64,000 nt of DNA from an uncultured Clostridia bacterium (GTDB lineage Bacteria > Bacillota > Clostridia > Christensenellales > CAG-138): NCBI GenBank assembly GCA_947168565.1, contig CAMVMM010000012.1, positions 1-64,000 on the forward strand, in the 5' to 3' direction. Positions 43,879 to 53,512 of the stretch are shown here, in pieces. The position numbers and the translations under genes are program-made. Below the pieces are notes generated by a model. That model had not been told where the DNA came from. It saw nothing but the letters and a program-made list of their open reading frames with translations, and ran no database searches. Positions within the stretch are counted from its first letter, which is position 1, and each line of letters opens with the position of its first letter.

Positions 43879-44532
43879 TCAGTACATCCCGCCCGCCTTC
43901 ATAAAGGGGTTGAAGCGCCGCTCATATTCGAGGGTGGTTTCATCCTCATGCCCGGGCAGCACGCGGTAATCCCCCTTCAGCGTGAAAAGGCGGTAGGCAA
44001 TGGATTCGTAAAGCTGCATCCCGTTGCCGCCGGGAAGATCGGTGCGCCCAACGCTCAGGCGAAACAGCGTGTCCCCCGAAAAGATGACCCTTTCGCGCTC
44101 GATCACGAAGCACGCGCCGCCCGGCGTATGCCCGGGGGTGTGCAGCACGGTAAACTCAAGCCCCGCAGCGGTGAAGCTGTCGCCGCCCTTTAGCTTTTTA
44201 TCGACCTCGCACCCTTCAATGCTCGCGCCCGCCATGTACGCAAGGCTGCCGTCGCCGCCGGAAAGCGCAGAAGCGTCCGCATTGTGAATATAAACCTTCG
44301 CGCCGTATTTCTCCTTGATTTTGGCAACGCCCATTATATGGTCGAAATGCCCGTGCGTCAAAAGAATATGCGTGCAGCCAAGGTTCAGCTCGTTCAGCTT
44401 TGCGATTATCGGCTTGGACGCGCCGGGATCTATCACAACGCAGTCCGCAGGGCTGCCCTCGGCGCCGCTTTCGCAGTAGACAATGTATGTATTGGTGCCG
44501 ATCGGTCCGGTGGGAACGCATAGAATATTCAT
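43879..44532 (-). CDS. Metallo-beta-lactamase-fold hydrolase, glyoxalase II-like
   Basis: A 217-aa MBL-fold protein with the metal motif HGHFDH (His60, His62, Asp64, His65), a further His in HTPGHTPGG and Asp in SGDTLF, ending with PGHEDETTLEYERRFNPF. This is the YqgX/YcbL-like group related to hydroxyacylglutathione hydrolase; the real thioester substrate is not known. It stands between dtd and hemZ, a conserved place. Confidence 0.88.
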   Translation of the reverse strand: MNILCVPTGPIGTNTYIVYCESGAEGSPADCVVIDPGASKPIIAKLNELNLGCTHILLTHGHFDHIMGVAKIKEKYGAKVYIHNADASALSGGDGSLAYMAGASIEGCEVDKKLKGGDSFTAAGLEFTVLHTPGHTPGGACFVIERERVIFSGDTLFRLSVGRTDLPGGNGMQLYESIAYRLFTLKGDYRVLPGHEDETTLEYERRFNPFMKAGGMY

Positions 44533-44622
44533 AAGCTTAATGATCTCCGTTTTACGGTTTATGTTGGCTTGCCTGGGCGTTTGCGGTTTTTTGCGCCTGA
44601 GCGCGACTGTTTGTAAAAATTA

Positions 44623-45069
44623 TTAAAACAGCCTTTCGCTGTCCAAAAGTATGGTCACGGGGCCGTCGTTTATAAGCTCCACCTGCATATCCGCGCCGAA
44701 AATGCCGGTTTCAACGGGCAGCAGCTCCCGAAACGCGGCGATGGTTTTTTCGTAAAGGGGAATGGCGGTTTCCGGAGGCGCGGCGGAGGAAAAGCTGGGG
44801 CGGTTGCCCTTTCGCGCATCCCCGTGCAGGGTGAATTGGGAGATGAGCAGCACGCCGCCGCCCGTATCGAGCACGCTTTTATTCATTTTGCCGTTTTCGT
44901 CCTCAAAAACGCGCAGACCCGTGCATTTTTTCACTATGTAAGCAATATCCGCCTCGCCGTCGCCCGGCGCTATGCCCAAAAACACCAGCAGCCCCGCGCC
45001 CACAGCGCCCACGGTGCGGCCGTCCACCTGCACGCTTGCGCGCTTCACTCTTTGCACCACCGCTCTCAT
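44623..45069 (-). CDS. dtd: D-aminoacyl-tRNA deacylase
   Basis: A 148-aa enzyme removing D-amino acids (and glycine) from mischarged tRNA. Signatures: [20 protein letters not shown], the SQFTL motif ([18 protein letters not shown]) and the NDGPVT motif near the C-terminus. Its ATG overlaps the relA stop (TGATG), so the two are translationally coupled, as in many Gram-positives. Confidence 0.96.
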   Translation of the reverse strand: MRAVVQRVKRASVQVDGRTVGAVGAGLLVFLGIAPGDGEADIAYIVKKCTGLRVFEDENGKMNKSVLDTGGGVLLISQFTLHGDARKGNRPSFSSAAPPETAIPLYEKTIAAFRELLPVETGIFGADMQVELINDGPVTILLDSERLF

Positions 45070-47240
45070 CAGCTCAATGCCCTCGTGACCTCTATAACGC
45101 CTTCTATTTTCATAAGGCTGCGGATTATGCTCTCAAGATGATCCGTGCTCTTCACCTCAAAACCCATGGACACGTCCACCCCGCGCCCGTCGTCGGACAT
45201 TTTGGCGTTCAGCTTATGCAGGTTTATCTTGAGATTCAAAAGCATATTGGTTATCTCCGCCATAAGCCCGGGGCGCTCCGTGCCGATTATATGGATGGAA
45301 ACGGGGAATTTGGTGTTTTCCTCATCCGCCCAGGAAACGCTGATTATGCGCTCCGTATCCGCAAGCAGGGCAGCGGCGTTCGGGCAGCTCGTGCTGTGTA
45401 TGGAAACGCCCCTGCCGCGCGTGATATAGCCGAATATCTCGTCTCCCGGCAGCGGGGAGCAGCACTGCGCGAAGCGCACCACCATGTTTGCCTCGCCCTT
45501 GACTATCACGGCTCTGCCCTGCGCGTCAAAGCTCTTCATTTGAGCGTTCTCGCCCGCGCTCAGCTTTTCGGCTATCTCCTGCTCCTTGCGCTCCCTGCGG
45601 TATGCCTCCATCAGCCTTGAAAGCACCTGACCGGTGGAGAGCCCGCCGTAGCCGATGGCGGCAAGCACGTCGTCAAACTCGTTCATATTGAGCTTGGTGA
45701 GCACGGCGTGGATATGGTCCGGCTTGGTTATCTCGGAAAGCTTGCGTCCCTGCCTGCGCGCCGCCTCGCTCAGCATATCCCTGCCGCGGGCAATATTCTC
45801 ATCCCTGTTTGCCTTTTTGAAGTACTGCTTTATGCGGTTCTTCGCCTGGGAGGTTTTCACAAAGGTGAGCCAGTCGCGGTTCGGAGTGGCCTGCGGGCTG
45901 GTGGTTATCTCCACCACGTCGTGCGTGTGCAGCTTGTAGTCCAGCTTCACCGGCACCCCGTTCACCTTCGCGTGGTGCGTGTGATCGCCAACGTTTGAAT
46001 GGATGCGGTACGCAAAATCCACCGGAGTGGAGCCTATCGGCAGATCGAAGATCTCGCCGCGCGGGGTCAACACGAAAACGTAGTCCGTAAAGAAATCATG
46101 GCGCACGTTTTCAACGTATTCCCTGGAATCGCTCGCGTCGGAGGCGTAGTTCACAAGCTGATGCAGCCACTCAAGCTTTTTGTCCAGCTCGTCCTGCTTG
46201 CTGCGCCCCTCCTTATACATCCAGTGCGCCGCTATGCCGTATTCCGCCATGCGGTGCATCTCCTGCGTGCGTATCTGCACCTCAAAGGGCATGCCGAGAT
46301 CGCTGAAAAGCGTGGTGTGCAGCGAACGGTACATATTGGTTTTCGGCATTGCGATATAGTCCTTGAATCTGCCGGGAACGGGGCGCCAGATGGAATGGAT
46401 TATGCCCAGCGCGCCGTAGCAGTCCTGCACGCTGTTTACTATCACGCGCAGCGCCACAAGGTCGTAAATCTCGTTTATGCTCACTTTTTTGATGGTTATC
46501 TTGCGGTAGATGCTGTAAATATGCTTTCTTCTGCCGCTGACCTCGCATTTGATGCCCGCCTTTTCAAGCTCGGTTTCTATCCTTCGCATCGCCGTTTTAA
46601 GAAGCGACATGCGCTCCTCCTGCTTGGGCTTGATCTCGTCCTTCAGCCTTCTGCACTCCTCCGGATGCAGGTAGCCGAAGGAAAGATCCTCAAGCTCCAC
46701 CTTGATGGAGCCCATGCCGAAACGCTCCGCAAGCGGCGCGTATATGTCCATGGTTTCCTGCGCCTTGCGGATCTGCTTTCCGCGGGTGCAGTAGCCCAGC
46801 GTGCGCATATTGTGGAGCCTGTCCGCAAGCTTGATTATAACCACGCGCACGTCGTTTGCTATTGCAAGAAACATTTTGCGCAGGTTCTCCGCCTGCCGAT
46901 CCTCGCGCGAAAGCATTTTGGTGATGTTTGTGTTGGTCAGCTTGGTAACGCCGTCCACCATCTTGGCAATATCCTTGCCGAAAAGGGAGGCCACCTGCTC
47001 CACGGTCACATCCATGCCGTCCTCCACGGTGTCGTGAAGCAGGCCGGCTATCACGGTGTCCGCATCCATGCCCATATTCACAAGGATGAGGGCGACCGCC
47101 TCGGGGTGAACGTAATAGGGCTCGTTGGATTCACGCCTTTGATTCTCGTGAACCTTCTGAGCAAACTCGATTGCCTTTTTCAGTAATTCTGTTTTTTCGG
47201 GGGTAAACTTTTTTTCGCACGCGGCAAGGAGCCTGTCCAT
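45069..47240 (-). CDS. relA: Bifunctional (p)ppGpp synthetase/hydrolase
   Basis: A 723-aa Rel protein. The HD hydrolase domain (LLHDTVEDG, His69-Asp70) is followed by the synthetase domain ([34 protein letters not shown]), a TGS domain (about 395-455: [20 protein letters not shown]) and a C-terminal ACT domain (about 645-723). It makes and degrades the alarmone of the stringent response at the ribosome. GGAGGTG precedes the ATG. The 5' region has a perfect 12-bp inverted repeat (47311-47348). Confidence 0.96.
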   Translation of the reverse strand: MDRLLAACEKKFTPEKTELLKKAIEFAQKVHENQRRESNEPYYVHPEAVALILVNMGMDADTVIAGLLHDTVEDGMDVTVEQVASLFGKDIAKMVDGVTKLTNTNITKMLSREDRQAENLRKMFLAIANDVRVVIIKLADRLHNMRTLGYCTRGKQIRKAQETMDIYAPLAERFGMGSIKVELEDLSFGYLHPEECRRLKDEIKPKQEERMSLLKTAMRRIETELEKAGIKCEVSGRRKHIYSIYRKITIKKVSINEIYDLVALRVIVNSVQDCYGALGIIHSIWRPVPGRFKDYIAMPKTNMYRSLHTTLFSDLGMPFEVQIRTQEMHRMAEYGIAAHWMYKEGRSKQDELDKKLEWLHQLVNYASDASDSREYVENVRHDFFTDYVFVLTPRGEIFDLPIGSTPVDFAYRIHSNVGDHTHHAKVNGVPVKLDYKLHTHDVVEITTSPQATPNRDWLTFVKTSQAKNRIKQYFKKANRDENIARGRDMLSEAARRQGRKLSEITKPDHIHAVLTKLNMNEFDDVLAAIGYGGLSTGQVLSRLMEAYRRERKEQEIAEKLSAGENAQMKSFDAQGRAVIVKGEANMVVRFAQCCSPLPGDEIFGYITRGRGVSIHSTSCPNAAALLADTERIISVSWADEENTKFPVSIHIIGTERPGLMAEITNMLLNLKINLHKLNAKMSDDGRGVDVSMGFEVKSTDHLESIIRSLMKIEGVIEVTRALS

Positions 47241-47310
47241 AAACCTTCACACCTCCAAGCTTATTGTATTTTGGGGAAAAGCGCACCTTCGCGCCCTCCC
47301 CTAAAACGAT

Positions 47311-47348
47311 CATGCCAATAAAACCGAACCGATTCCTTTATTGGCATG
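47311..47348 (-). promoter_or_regulatory. Perfect 12-bp inverted repeat upstream of relA
   Basis: CATGCCAATAAA (47311-47322) and TTTATTGGCATG (47337-47348) are perfect inverse complements with a 14-base loop. On the minus strand the stem is followed by ATCGTTTTA, so it may be a weak terminator of apt or a leader element of relA. A second GC-rich stem (GGGGA...TCCCC, 47270-47302) lies between it and relA. Confidence 0.6.
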
Positions 47349-47362
47349 AGTGAAGCGTATTA

Positions 47363-47887
47363 TTAATATGTGATGGCGGTAATTACCGGCACGCCGTCAA
47401 GCTTTTCGCGCCCGTTAAGGTTGGAAAGCTCTATCGCAAAGGCGGCCGCCTCAACGCTTGCGCCCATGCTGCGCACAAGATCTATCACAGCGCGCGCGGT
47501 GCCGCCCGTGGCAAGCAGATCGTCCACAAGGGCAACGCGCATTCCGGGCTTTATAGCGTCCACGTGGATCTCAAGGCAGTCGCTGCCGTATTCAAGCCCG
47601 TATTCAAGGCGCTTCACCTCGCAGGGCAGCTTGCCCGGCTTTCTTGCCAGCACGAAGCCCGCGCGAAGCGCGTACGCAACGGCGGAGCCGATCACGAAGC
47701 CGCGCGCCTCGGGGCCGATCACCACGTCTATATTATACGGGCGCAGCTCGTTTGCAAGGGTGGCGATAAGCGAGCCGTACGCCTCGGGATCCTTCACAAG
47801 CGTGGTTATATCCCTGAAAAGTATGCCCTCCGTGGGAAAATCGGGAATATTGCGCACCGTTTGCCTGAGCTTTTCTTCGTTCATCAT
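47363..47887 (-). CDS. apt: Adenine phosphoribosyltransferase
   Basis: A 174-aa purine salvage enzyme that makes AMP from adenine and PRPP. It shows NIPDFPTEGILFRDITTL, IGPEARGFVIGSAVA and the PRPP-binding VALVDDLLATGGTA. The first of two ATGs (47887) fits the GAGGT site. The recJ-apt-relA order is a conserved Firmicute arrangement linking purine supply and (p)ppGpp. Confidence 0.96.
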   Translation of the reverse strand: MMNEEKLRQTVRNIPDFPTEGILFRDITTLVKDPEAYGSLIATLANELRPYNIDVVIGPEARGFVIGSAVAYALRAGFVLARKPGKLPCEVKRLEYGLEYGSDCLEIHVDAIKPGMRVALVDDLLATGGTARAVIDLVRSMGASVEAAAFAIELSNLNGREKLDGVPVITAITY

Positions 47888-47958
47888 AGCTTTTACCTCG
47901 GTTATAGAGTATTGTTTGATTTATTGTATTTTTAATACCGCACGGCCTGCCCGGCGGC

Positions 47959-50385
47959 TCATTTGCCGCAGAGCGCACACACGGCGGAGTAAAGCCTGCT
48001 TTTTGAAAGGCAGGTGGGCATTATCTCGGCGGGCTCAAGCGAGCCGCGCTCGTTTATGCGCACGAAGCCCAGCTCCATAAACACCCTCAGCGCGAATCTT
48101 GCGCAGTATTTCGGAGCCTTGGTATGCTCCGAAAGCTTGCAGGCAAGCTCCTCAAAGGAGCAGCGGCAGGAAGGAACGCTTCTCATGGTCTGGCTGTAGC
48201 ATTCGGTCAAAAACTCCCTGTCGGTGCAGAATTTTTCGGCAACGGCGGCAAAGGGGCCTGCGCCGAGCGGCGCATAGCCTGCAAGCCGCAGTATTTTGGA
48301 TGAGGGCAGCCTTGCCTCAAGCGCCTCAAGCACGCCGTCAAGGGCGGGCTCGTCCAATATCGCCACGGTGCCGTACCCGCAGGCGGGAAGCTGGCAAAGC
48401 CTCGGCGCGATCACAAGCGCATTGTCGCACACGGCGGATTCGGGCGGGCCGCCGAAGCATATATCCACGCTCAGCGCGGCGGCTCTCAGCTCGGCTATCG
48501 CCCTTTTCGCGCTCTCGGGGGAGAAGGCTATCGCCATTATGCCGGAGAGCCTGCTTGAATACAGCCCGGTAAGGCTCAAATCGCTTTCTTCGGCGCGGGA
48601 GGGTGCGCCAAGGGGCTCATAGCAGGAGTTTTCCAAAAGCGCGTCGCAGAAATTCCAAAGGCCGTTTTCGATATATGCGTCCTCGTCCTGCGGCATCTGC
48701 GCCTGCGCCCATTTAACGCGAAGCTGAATGCCGTCGCTGCCGCACCAGGTGTTGATGGTGGGGGAATACAGTATGTCCAGCTTTTCGGCGCTCAAAAGCC
48801 CCTTGAAATAGGGCGCGGAGCCGAACCAAACCGCCTCCGGGCAGCCTGACGGGCCGAGCACGTCGAAGCGGGTGTGCTGCGAATCGCTGCCAAAGCGCCG
48901 TATCTTGCCTATCTCCACGCCCGCCGAGCGGAAAACGGGGGAGGGGTTGCACTCCCCAAAGGGCGCAAGCATGGATATTTCACGGATAAGGTCTATGGTT
49001 ACGGCGGAAGCGGGTATTTCAAATTCGTAGTCCTTGCGGGCGGCAAAATCCGAGTCCGCAAAGCTTTCCTTTAAATAGGCGTTCAGCCTTGAATCGAATT
49101 CCGCAAGCCTGTCCTGCTCCATGGTGATGCCCGCCGCCTTCGCGTGCCCGCCGAATCTTATAAAGCAATCCTTCACGGCGCTGAGCGCATCGTGAATGTT
49201 CACGCCGTCTATCGAGCGGGCGGAGCCCTTCAGCACGCCGCCGGATTCGCAAAGCAGTATCGTGGGGCGGTGAAACATTTCAAGTATTCTTGAGGCGGCA
49301 ATTCCGATAACGCCGCCGTTCCATTCGTTTTTGCAGAGCACTATCGCCCTTGTGTCCGAAAGGTCGCGCCGCGAAAGCATCTCAAGCGCGTCCGCAAGTA
49401 TGCCCGCCTCGTCCTTCTGGCGAAGCTCGTTCAGCCGGTTCAGCTCGGCGATTATGCCGTCTATCTCGCGGAAATCGGCGGAAAGGAAAAGCTCCACGGA
49501 GAGCGAAGCGTCGCTCATCCTTCCGGAGGCGTTCAGCCTTGGGGCCACGGCAAAGCCCAGATTGCAGGTATTGTACGGCTTTTTTGCGGTGGGAATGCTT
49601 TCAAGCAGGCGGGTCAGCCCGTAGCAGCAGCGCCCCTCGTTTATCGCCTCAAGCCCCAGCTTCACCAGCACGCGGTTTTCACCCGTCAGCGGCACAACGT
49701 CCGCAACCGAGGCAAGCCCCGCCAGCGAAACGTATTTCATGGCGGCGTCCGTGCCCGCAAGCGCCTGAAGCAGCTTGAAGGCGGTGCCCGCGCCGCAGAG
49801 AATGGAGGCGGGATATTTGCTGCCCGGCACCGTGTGGCTCACCACGGCGGCGCATTGGGGTATGCGCTCCGGCGGGATATGGTGATCCGTCACTATAACG
49901 TCCATGCCAAGCTCCGTGCAGCGGTCTATCTCGTTTGCGGCGGAAATGCCGTTGTCCACGGTTATTATAAGCCCAACGCCCTGCGCGTAAAGCTTTTCTA
50001 TGGCTCCGGCGCTCATGCCGTAGCCCTCCTCGCTCCTTGAGGGAATGTGGTATATCACATCCGCGCCGATGCAGCGGAAATAGTCGGTCAGCATGGCGGT
50101 GGAGCAGATGCCGTCCACGTCGTAATCGCCGAAGATGCATATCCGCTCGCCCGTGTCGAGCGCAAGGCGGATGCGATCCACCGCCTTTTGCATATCGTTT
50201 AAAAGGAACGGGTCGTGAAAATGCTTTACGGAAGGGGAAAGAAACCGCGCCATCTCCTCCGGCGTTTCCGCGCCGCGCGCGCGAAGGGCGCGCATGATGA
50301 GCGGGGACAGGCGCACGCCGCAAACGACCTGCTCCTGAGGCTCTCTTTCTTCGGAATAATATTTTGATTTACGGTAAATTACCAA
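47959..50385 (-). CDS. recJ: Single-stranded-DNA-specific exonuclease RecJ
   Basis: An 808-aa 5'-3' exonuclease used in recombination and repair. The DHH phosphoesterase motifs are FGDYDVDGICSTAML and VIVTDHH; DHHA1 follows with RFGGHAKAAGITM. The C-terminal part beyond about residue 560 is the extra domain typical of Firmicute RecJ. It starts with TTG at 50385 behind GGAGGGG at 7 bases; no ATG fits near the family N-terminus. Confidence 0.93.
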   Translation of the reverse strand: MVIYRKSKYYSEEREPQEQVVCGVRLSPLIMRALRARGAETPEEMARFLSPSVKHFHDPFLLNDMQKAVDRIRLALDTGERICIFGDYDVDGICSTAMLTDYFRCIGADVIYHIPSRSEEGYGMSAGAIEKLYAQGVGLIITVDNGISAANEIDRCTELGMDVIVTDHHIPPERIPQCAAVVSHTVPGSKYPASILCGAGTAFKLLQALAGTDAAMKYVSLAGLASVADVVPLTGENRVLVKLGLEAINEGRCCYGLTRLLESIPTAKKPYNTCNLGFAVAPRLNASGRMSDASLSVELFLSADFREIDGIIAELNRLNELRQKDEAGILADALEMLSRRDLSDTRAIVLCKNEWNGGVIGIAASRILEMFHRPTILLCESGGVLKGSARSIDGVNIHDALSAVKDCFIRFGGHAKAAGITMEQDRLAEFDSRLNAYLKESFADSDFAARKDYEFEIPASAVTIDLIREISMLAPFGECNPSPVFRSAGVEIGKIRRFGSDSQHTRFDVLGPSGCPEAVWFGSAPYFKGLLSAEKLDILYSPTINTWCGSDGIQLRVKWAQAQMPQDEDAYIENGLWNFCDALLENSCYEPLGAPSRAEESDLSLTGLYSSRLSGIMAIAFSPESAKRAIAELRAAALSVDICFGGPPESAVCDNALVIAPRLCQLPACGYGTVAILDEPALDGVLEALEARLPSSKILRLAGYAPLGAGPFAAVAEKFCTDREFLTECYSQTMRSVPSCRCSFEELACKLSEHTKAPKYCARFALRVFMELGFVRINERGSLEPAEIMPTCLSKSRLYSAVCALCGK

Positions 50386-50494
50386 TTCGGTACCCCTCCG
50401 ATGGCCGTTTTGCCATGTGTCGATGCACGGAAATCTGATCGATGGAGCGGAAGTATCCGCCTGTTGGCTGCTCGGCCATAATAATTCACCTTAA

Positions 50495-50524
50495 ATTATA
50501 CTACAATAGCGGGGGATGGTTCAA
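50495..50524 (-). promoter_or_regulatory. Promoter of recJ
   Basis: On the minus strand TTGAAC (50519-50524) and TATAAT (50495-50500), 18 bp apart, about 110 bp before the recJ start. The conserved genes recJ, apt, relA, dtd, MBL and hemZ could share this transcript. Confidence 0.7.
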
Positions 50525-50585
50525 TAGCGCGGAACGATTAAATCGACCGCGCTTCGGAGTATATTATTTCGGCAAAGTGATATAT

Positions 50586-50963
50586 TCACTTGGAAAGGCT
50601 GCGTATTATGCCCCCTATCATCCCCGCGAAGGCGCACATGGCAAGGTCCGCAAGGTTCGCTGCGGAAAGGCTTATCTCGCCGGATAATAGCGCGAAAAGC
50701 AGCGTGGTAACCGCTATATAGCCCACCCCGCAGGCTGCGCCCCAGAGCCAGCGCAGCTTTTCAAAGCGGCGGGTGCCGATAAGCGCGGCGGCAATGGCGC
50801 AAAGGCTTTTTATCACGGGGTTCACTATGTAAACGCTTTCAAAGCCGAGAGTCTGCTTTTGCAGCAGCAGCGCCGCAAGGGCGACCAGCAGCAGGGACAG
50901 AAGCATCGAGGCGATCACCCCGATAAGGATGCCGAAATACGGGCTCTTTTTTGTGCGCGTCAT
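50586..50963 (-). CDS. TIGR04086-type membrane protein
   Basis: A 125-aa protein with four predicted membrane helices (GILIGVIASMLLSLLLVALA; VIKSLCAIAAALIG; GAACGVGYIAVTTLLFALL; LADLAMCAFAGMIGGII). Members of this group are common in Clostridia, often near yajC-secDF or recJ, and have no known function. ATG at 50963 behind GGAAGGAG; an extension to 51017 has no ribosome site. Downstream lies recJ's promoter region. Confidence 0.8.
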   Translation of the reverse strand: MTRTKKSPYFGILIGVIASMLLSLLLVALAALLLQKQTLGFESVYIVNPVIKSLCAIAAALIGTRRFEKLRWLWGAACGVGYIAVTTLLFALLSGEISLSAANLADLAMCAFAGMIGGIIRSLSK

Positions 50964-51234
50964 GGTTTCTCCTTCCGAAAAGCGGGTGGTATAGCTGATA
51001 AAACTATATGCCGCCATGGGCCTGAGAATGACCGGCGGGGGAGGGAAGGCGAAAATGAAAAATGAAAAGCGAAAAGAAAAGCGAGAAAAGAAAAAGGTGA
51101 AAAGGAAAAAAGCCGCTGCATCGACTTTTGCGATCCCGCCGCCGGCGCGGCGGCAGTGGGTGAAAAAAGCTGAAATGCCCGATGCGGGAGCCTTTTATTC
51201 TATTGGAATCGGGTCAAAGCGCCTTGCCGGATCG

Positions 51235-51660
51235 CTATCGGTTTTTCGGAGCAAAGCCGAGCAGCCTGCTATACATTGCTTCGTCTATCGAAAAAATGCC
51301 GTGATAGGGCTGCTCTATGAAAAAGCCGTCCTCATCCTTGTAAAGGTAAAGGAAATCCGAGCTTCGACCGCCGGTCAGCTCAAAACCGATTTTGATATGC
51401 TCCTTGCCCTGTGGCGCATCGTGATGGCTTTCCCTCGTTTTCGCGTCCACCTTCGCAAGCGCGGAAAGCAGCTCGTCAAGCTTTTCGCCGGCTTCTATGG
51501 TTTCGCTTTTGCCGCCATGCGTGATGGTTGCGCAAAGCACGTCCGATCCGGCGGGAAGGCTGAGCCTGACCTTACCGCCTGCGCAGGCGGCGCAAAGCAT
51601 AAGCTGAAATGCAAGCAGGATGATTGCAGCAGTCTTTTTCATAGATGCGTTGATCTGCAT
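51235..51660 (-). CDS. Predicted small lipoprotein
   Basis: A 141-aa protein, not recognised. A signal peptide (MQINASMKKTAAIILLAFQL) ends in a lipobox LCAAC with the lipid Cys at residue 26. The mature part contains CATITHGGKSETIEAGEKLD and a stretch FLYLYKDEDGFFIEQPYHGI. The start is uncertain: AAAGGAG lies 14 bases before the ATG at 51660, and another ATG is at 51684. The next gene upstream, another small envelope protein, is 10 bp away from the 51684 start. Past its stop (51018-51234) the plus strand is a purine-rich run without a gene. Confidence 0.7.
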   Translation of the reverse strand: MQINASMKKTAAIILLAFQLMLCAACAGGKVRLSLPAGSDVLCATITHGGKSETIEAGEKLDELLSALAKVDAKTRESHHDAPQGKEHIKIGFELTGGRSSDFLYLYKDEDGFFIEQPYHGIFSIDEAMYSRLLGFAPKNR

Positions 51661-51693
51661 TTTGTGAACCAAAGCTCCTTTCATGGCAGCCGA

Positions 51694-52155
51694 TTATTCT
51701 TTAATTCGCTCCTGTTCCACGCCCGTGTTGAATGATTGCAATCGCCAGGTGAACGTGTCCGCATTGCCATCGATATAAAAGCGGAGGGCTTCGCTTAAAA
51801 GATCAAGATGCTTAACGCTATCCTCCTTATGCTCTATCAGATTCTGCCTGCATTCGTGACAAGCCAGATACATGATCAATAAACCGTCCTTATCAAAGTA
51901 ATATTTTGAATGTATCAGCGCCTGCATTGCTCCTACCGAGGCCGTCAGCCAGCCGTAAGCGGCGTCGCTGCCGTCCTTTTTATAATCCTCTATCGCGGTG
52001 AGAGCGGTGCGGCATACCTCGGTGATTTCGGAATCATATCTTCTTATCACGCGCTCATGCTCGCGCTTTTCATTTATAAAGCTCACAGTTGAAAAAACGG
52101 AAACGGCCAAAAGTGCTGCAACTAAAATAAACAAAGCGATTTTATTTGCTTTCAT
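51694..52155 (-). CDS. Small membrane-anchored protein, unknown function
   Basis: A 153-aa protein with one N-terminal membrane segment (KIALFILVAALLAVSVFSTV) and an outside helical domain (EKREHERVIRRYDSEITEVC, TALTAIEDYKKDGSDAAYGW, LIEHKEDSVKHLDLLSEALR). I do not recognise it. It precedes the small lipoprotein gene on the same strand and may form an operon with it. The ribosome site before the ATG is poor. Confidence 0.7.
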   Translation of the reverse strand: MKANKIALFILVAALLAVSVFSTVSFINEKREHERVIRRYDSEITEVCRTALTAIEDYKKDGSDAAYGWLTASVGAMQALIHSKYYFDKDGLLIMYLACHECRQNLIEHKEDSVKHLDLLSEALRFYIDGNADTFTWRLQSFNTGVEQERIKE

Positions 52156-52204
52156 TGTGATACCGGCTTATTTTGCCTTCCTCCTGATAATAAATATTTG
52201 AACA

Positions 52205-52243
52205 AAACAAAAAGGTTATCTCAATAATTCAAGATAGCCTTTC
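52205..52243 (-). terminator. Intrinsic terminator of the rplK-rplA operon
   Basis: On the minus strand AAGGCTATCT and AGATAACCTT pair (one wobble/mismatch) around a 10-base loop and are followed by TTTGTTTTGTT. It starts about 25 bp past the rplA stop. Confidence 0.8.
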
Positions 52244-52266
52244 TGTTATGCTGTTTTGCCGTTCTA

Positions 52267-52956
52267 TTAGAATTTCATTCCGTTGAACTTAACGCCGGGG
52301 CCCATGGTGGTGGAGAGTACGAGGCTCTTAATGTAGGTACCCTTCGCCGCAGCGGGCTTTGCCTTGATGATGGCGTCCATAAGGGTGGAAAGGTTCTCGC
52401 CCAGCTTTTCCTTGCCGAAGCTGACCTTGCCCACGGGGCAGTGGCAGATATTGGTCTTATCCACGCGATACTCAACCTTACCGGCCTTGATATCGGAGAT
52501 GGCCTTTGCCACGTCCATGGTAACGGTGCCGCTCTTGGGGTTGGGCATGAGGCCCTTGGGACCGAGCACGCGGCCGATGCGGCCGACAACGCCCATCATA
52601 TCGGGGGTTGCAACGCAAACGTCGAAACCGAACCAGTTTTCCTTCTGGATCTTCTGAACCAGATCCTCATCGCCAACGAAATCGGCGCCCGCCTCCTGAG
52701 CTTCGCGGGCCTTGTCGCCCTTTGCGAAAACGAGAACGCGAACGGTTTTACCGGTGCCGTGGGGCAGAACCACCGCGCCGCGAACCTGCTGGTCCGCATG
52801 GCGGGAGTCAACGCCCAGGCGGATGTGCGCTTCAACGGTCTCATCAAACTTTGCCCTTGCGGTTGCGAGAACGGCCTCAAGGCCCTCCTCGGGATCGTAC
52901 AGCTTCTGCTTATCGAAAACAGCAAGCTTTTCGTTATACTTTCTTCCATGCTTCAT
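52267..52956 (-). CDS. rplA: 50S ribosomal protein L1
   Basis: A 229-aa L1 with [20 protein letters not shown], the RNA-binding [24 protein letters not shown] segment ([20 protein letters not shown]) and the ending [11 protein letters not shown]1 forms the mobile stalk at the E site and often autoregulates its operon. Last gene of rpmG-secE-nusG-rplK-rplA; rplJ-rplL, normally next, are 33 kb away. Confidence 0.98.
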   Translation of the reverse strand: MKHGRKYNEKLAVFDKQKLYDPEEGLEAVLATARAKFDETVEAHIRLGVDSRHADQQVRGAVVLPHGTGKTVRVLVFAKGDKAREAQEAGADFVGDEDLVQKIQKENWFGFDVCVATPDMMGVVGRIGRVLGPKGLMPNPKSGTVTMDVAKAISDIKAGKVEYRVDKTNICHCPVGKVSFGKEKLGENLSTLMDAIIKAKPAAAKGTYIKSLVLSTTMGPGVKFNGMKF

Positions 52957-52970
52957 AATAGGTACCTCGC

Positions 52971-53396
52971 TTAGTCGATAACGTCAACGCCCATGCTGCG
53001 CGCGGTGCCGGCCACCATGCTCATGGCAGCCTCAACGCTTGCCGCGTTAAGATCGGGCATCTTGAGCTCGGCGATCTCCTTGACCTGCGCCTTGGTGATC
53101 TTTGCCACCTTGGTTTTGCCGGGGGTGGGAGCGCCCTTTTCAATTCCGCAGGCCTTCTTGATAAGGATGGATGCGGGCGGGGTCTTAGTGATGAAAGAGA
53201 ACGAGCGATCCTGATAAACCGTGATAACTACGGGGATGATCAGACCCGCCTGCTTGGCGGTGCGCTCATTGAATTCCTTGCAGAAGCCCATGATGTTCAC
53301 GCCGTGCTGACCGAGTGCGGGGCCGACGGGCGGTGCGGGGGTGGCTTTACCTGCGGGGATCTGCAGCTTGACAAAGCCGGTAATCTTCTTTGCCAT
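52971..53396 (-). CDS. rplK: 50S ribosomal protein L11
   Basis: A 141-aa L11 ([40 protein letters not shown], and a C-terminal TARSMGVDV). It forms the GTPase-associated centre, is the binding site of thiopeptides, and is needed for Rel activation. rplA follows after 14 bp. Before it lies a 116-bp gap with a hairpin. Confidence 0.98.
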   Translation of the reverse strand: MAKKITGFVKLQIPAGKATPAPPVGPALGQHGVNIMGFCKEFNERTAKQAGLIIPVVITVYQDRSFSFITKTPPASILIKKACGIEKGAPTPGKTKVAKITKAQVKEIAELKMPDLNAASVEAAMSMVAGTARSMGVDVID

Positions 53397-53419
53397 GATT
53401 TTTTCCTCCTAAAAATAAT

Positions 53420-53455
53420 GTGGTGCGAGCGGTAGGGAAACTTCCCTCCTCCCAC
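53420..53455 (-). promoter_or_regulatory. Conserved-looking hairpin in the nusG-rplK gap
   Basis: On the minus strand GTGGG-AGG-AGGGAAG-TTTCCCT-ACC-CACCAC segments can fold into a stem-loop closed by GTGG/CCAC, 23 bases before the rplK start codon. A site of this kind just before rplK suggests translational control by L1 or L11, which is inference. Confidence 0.4.
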
Positions 53456-53512
53456 TATGCAAACCGCGTCAGCGGACTACATACGGGGCAAACAAACGGA
53501 ATTAAGCCTCCG

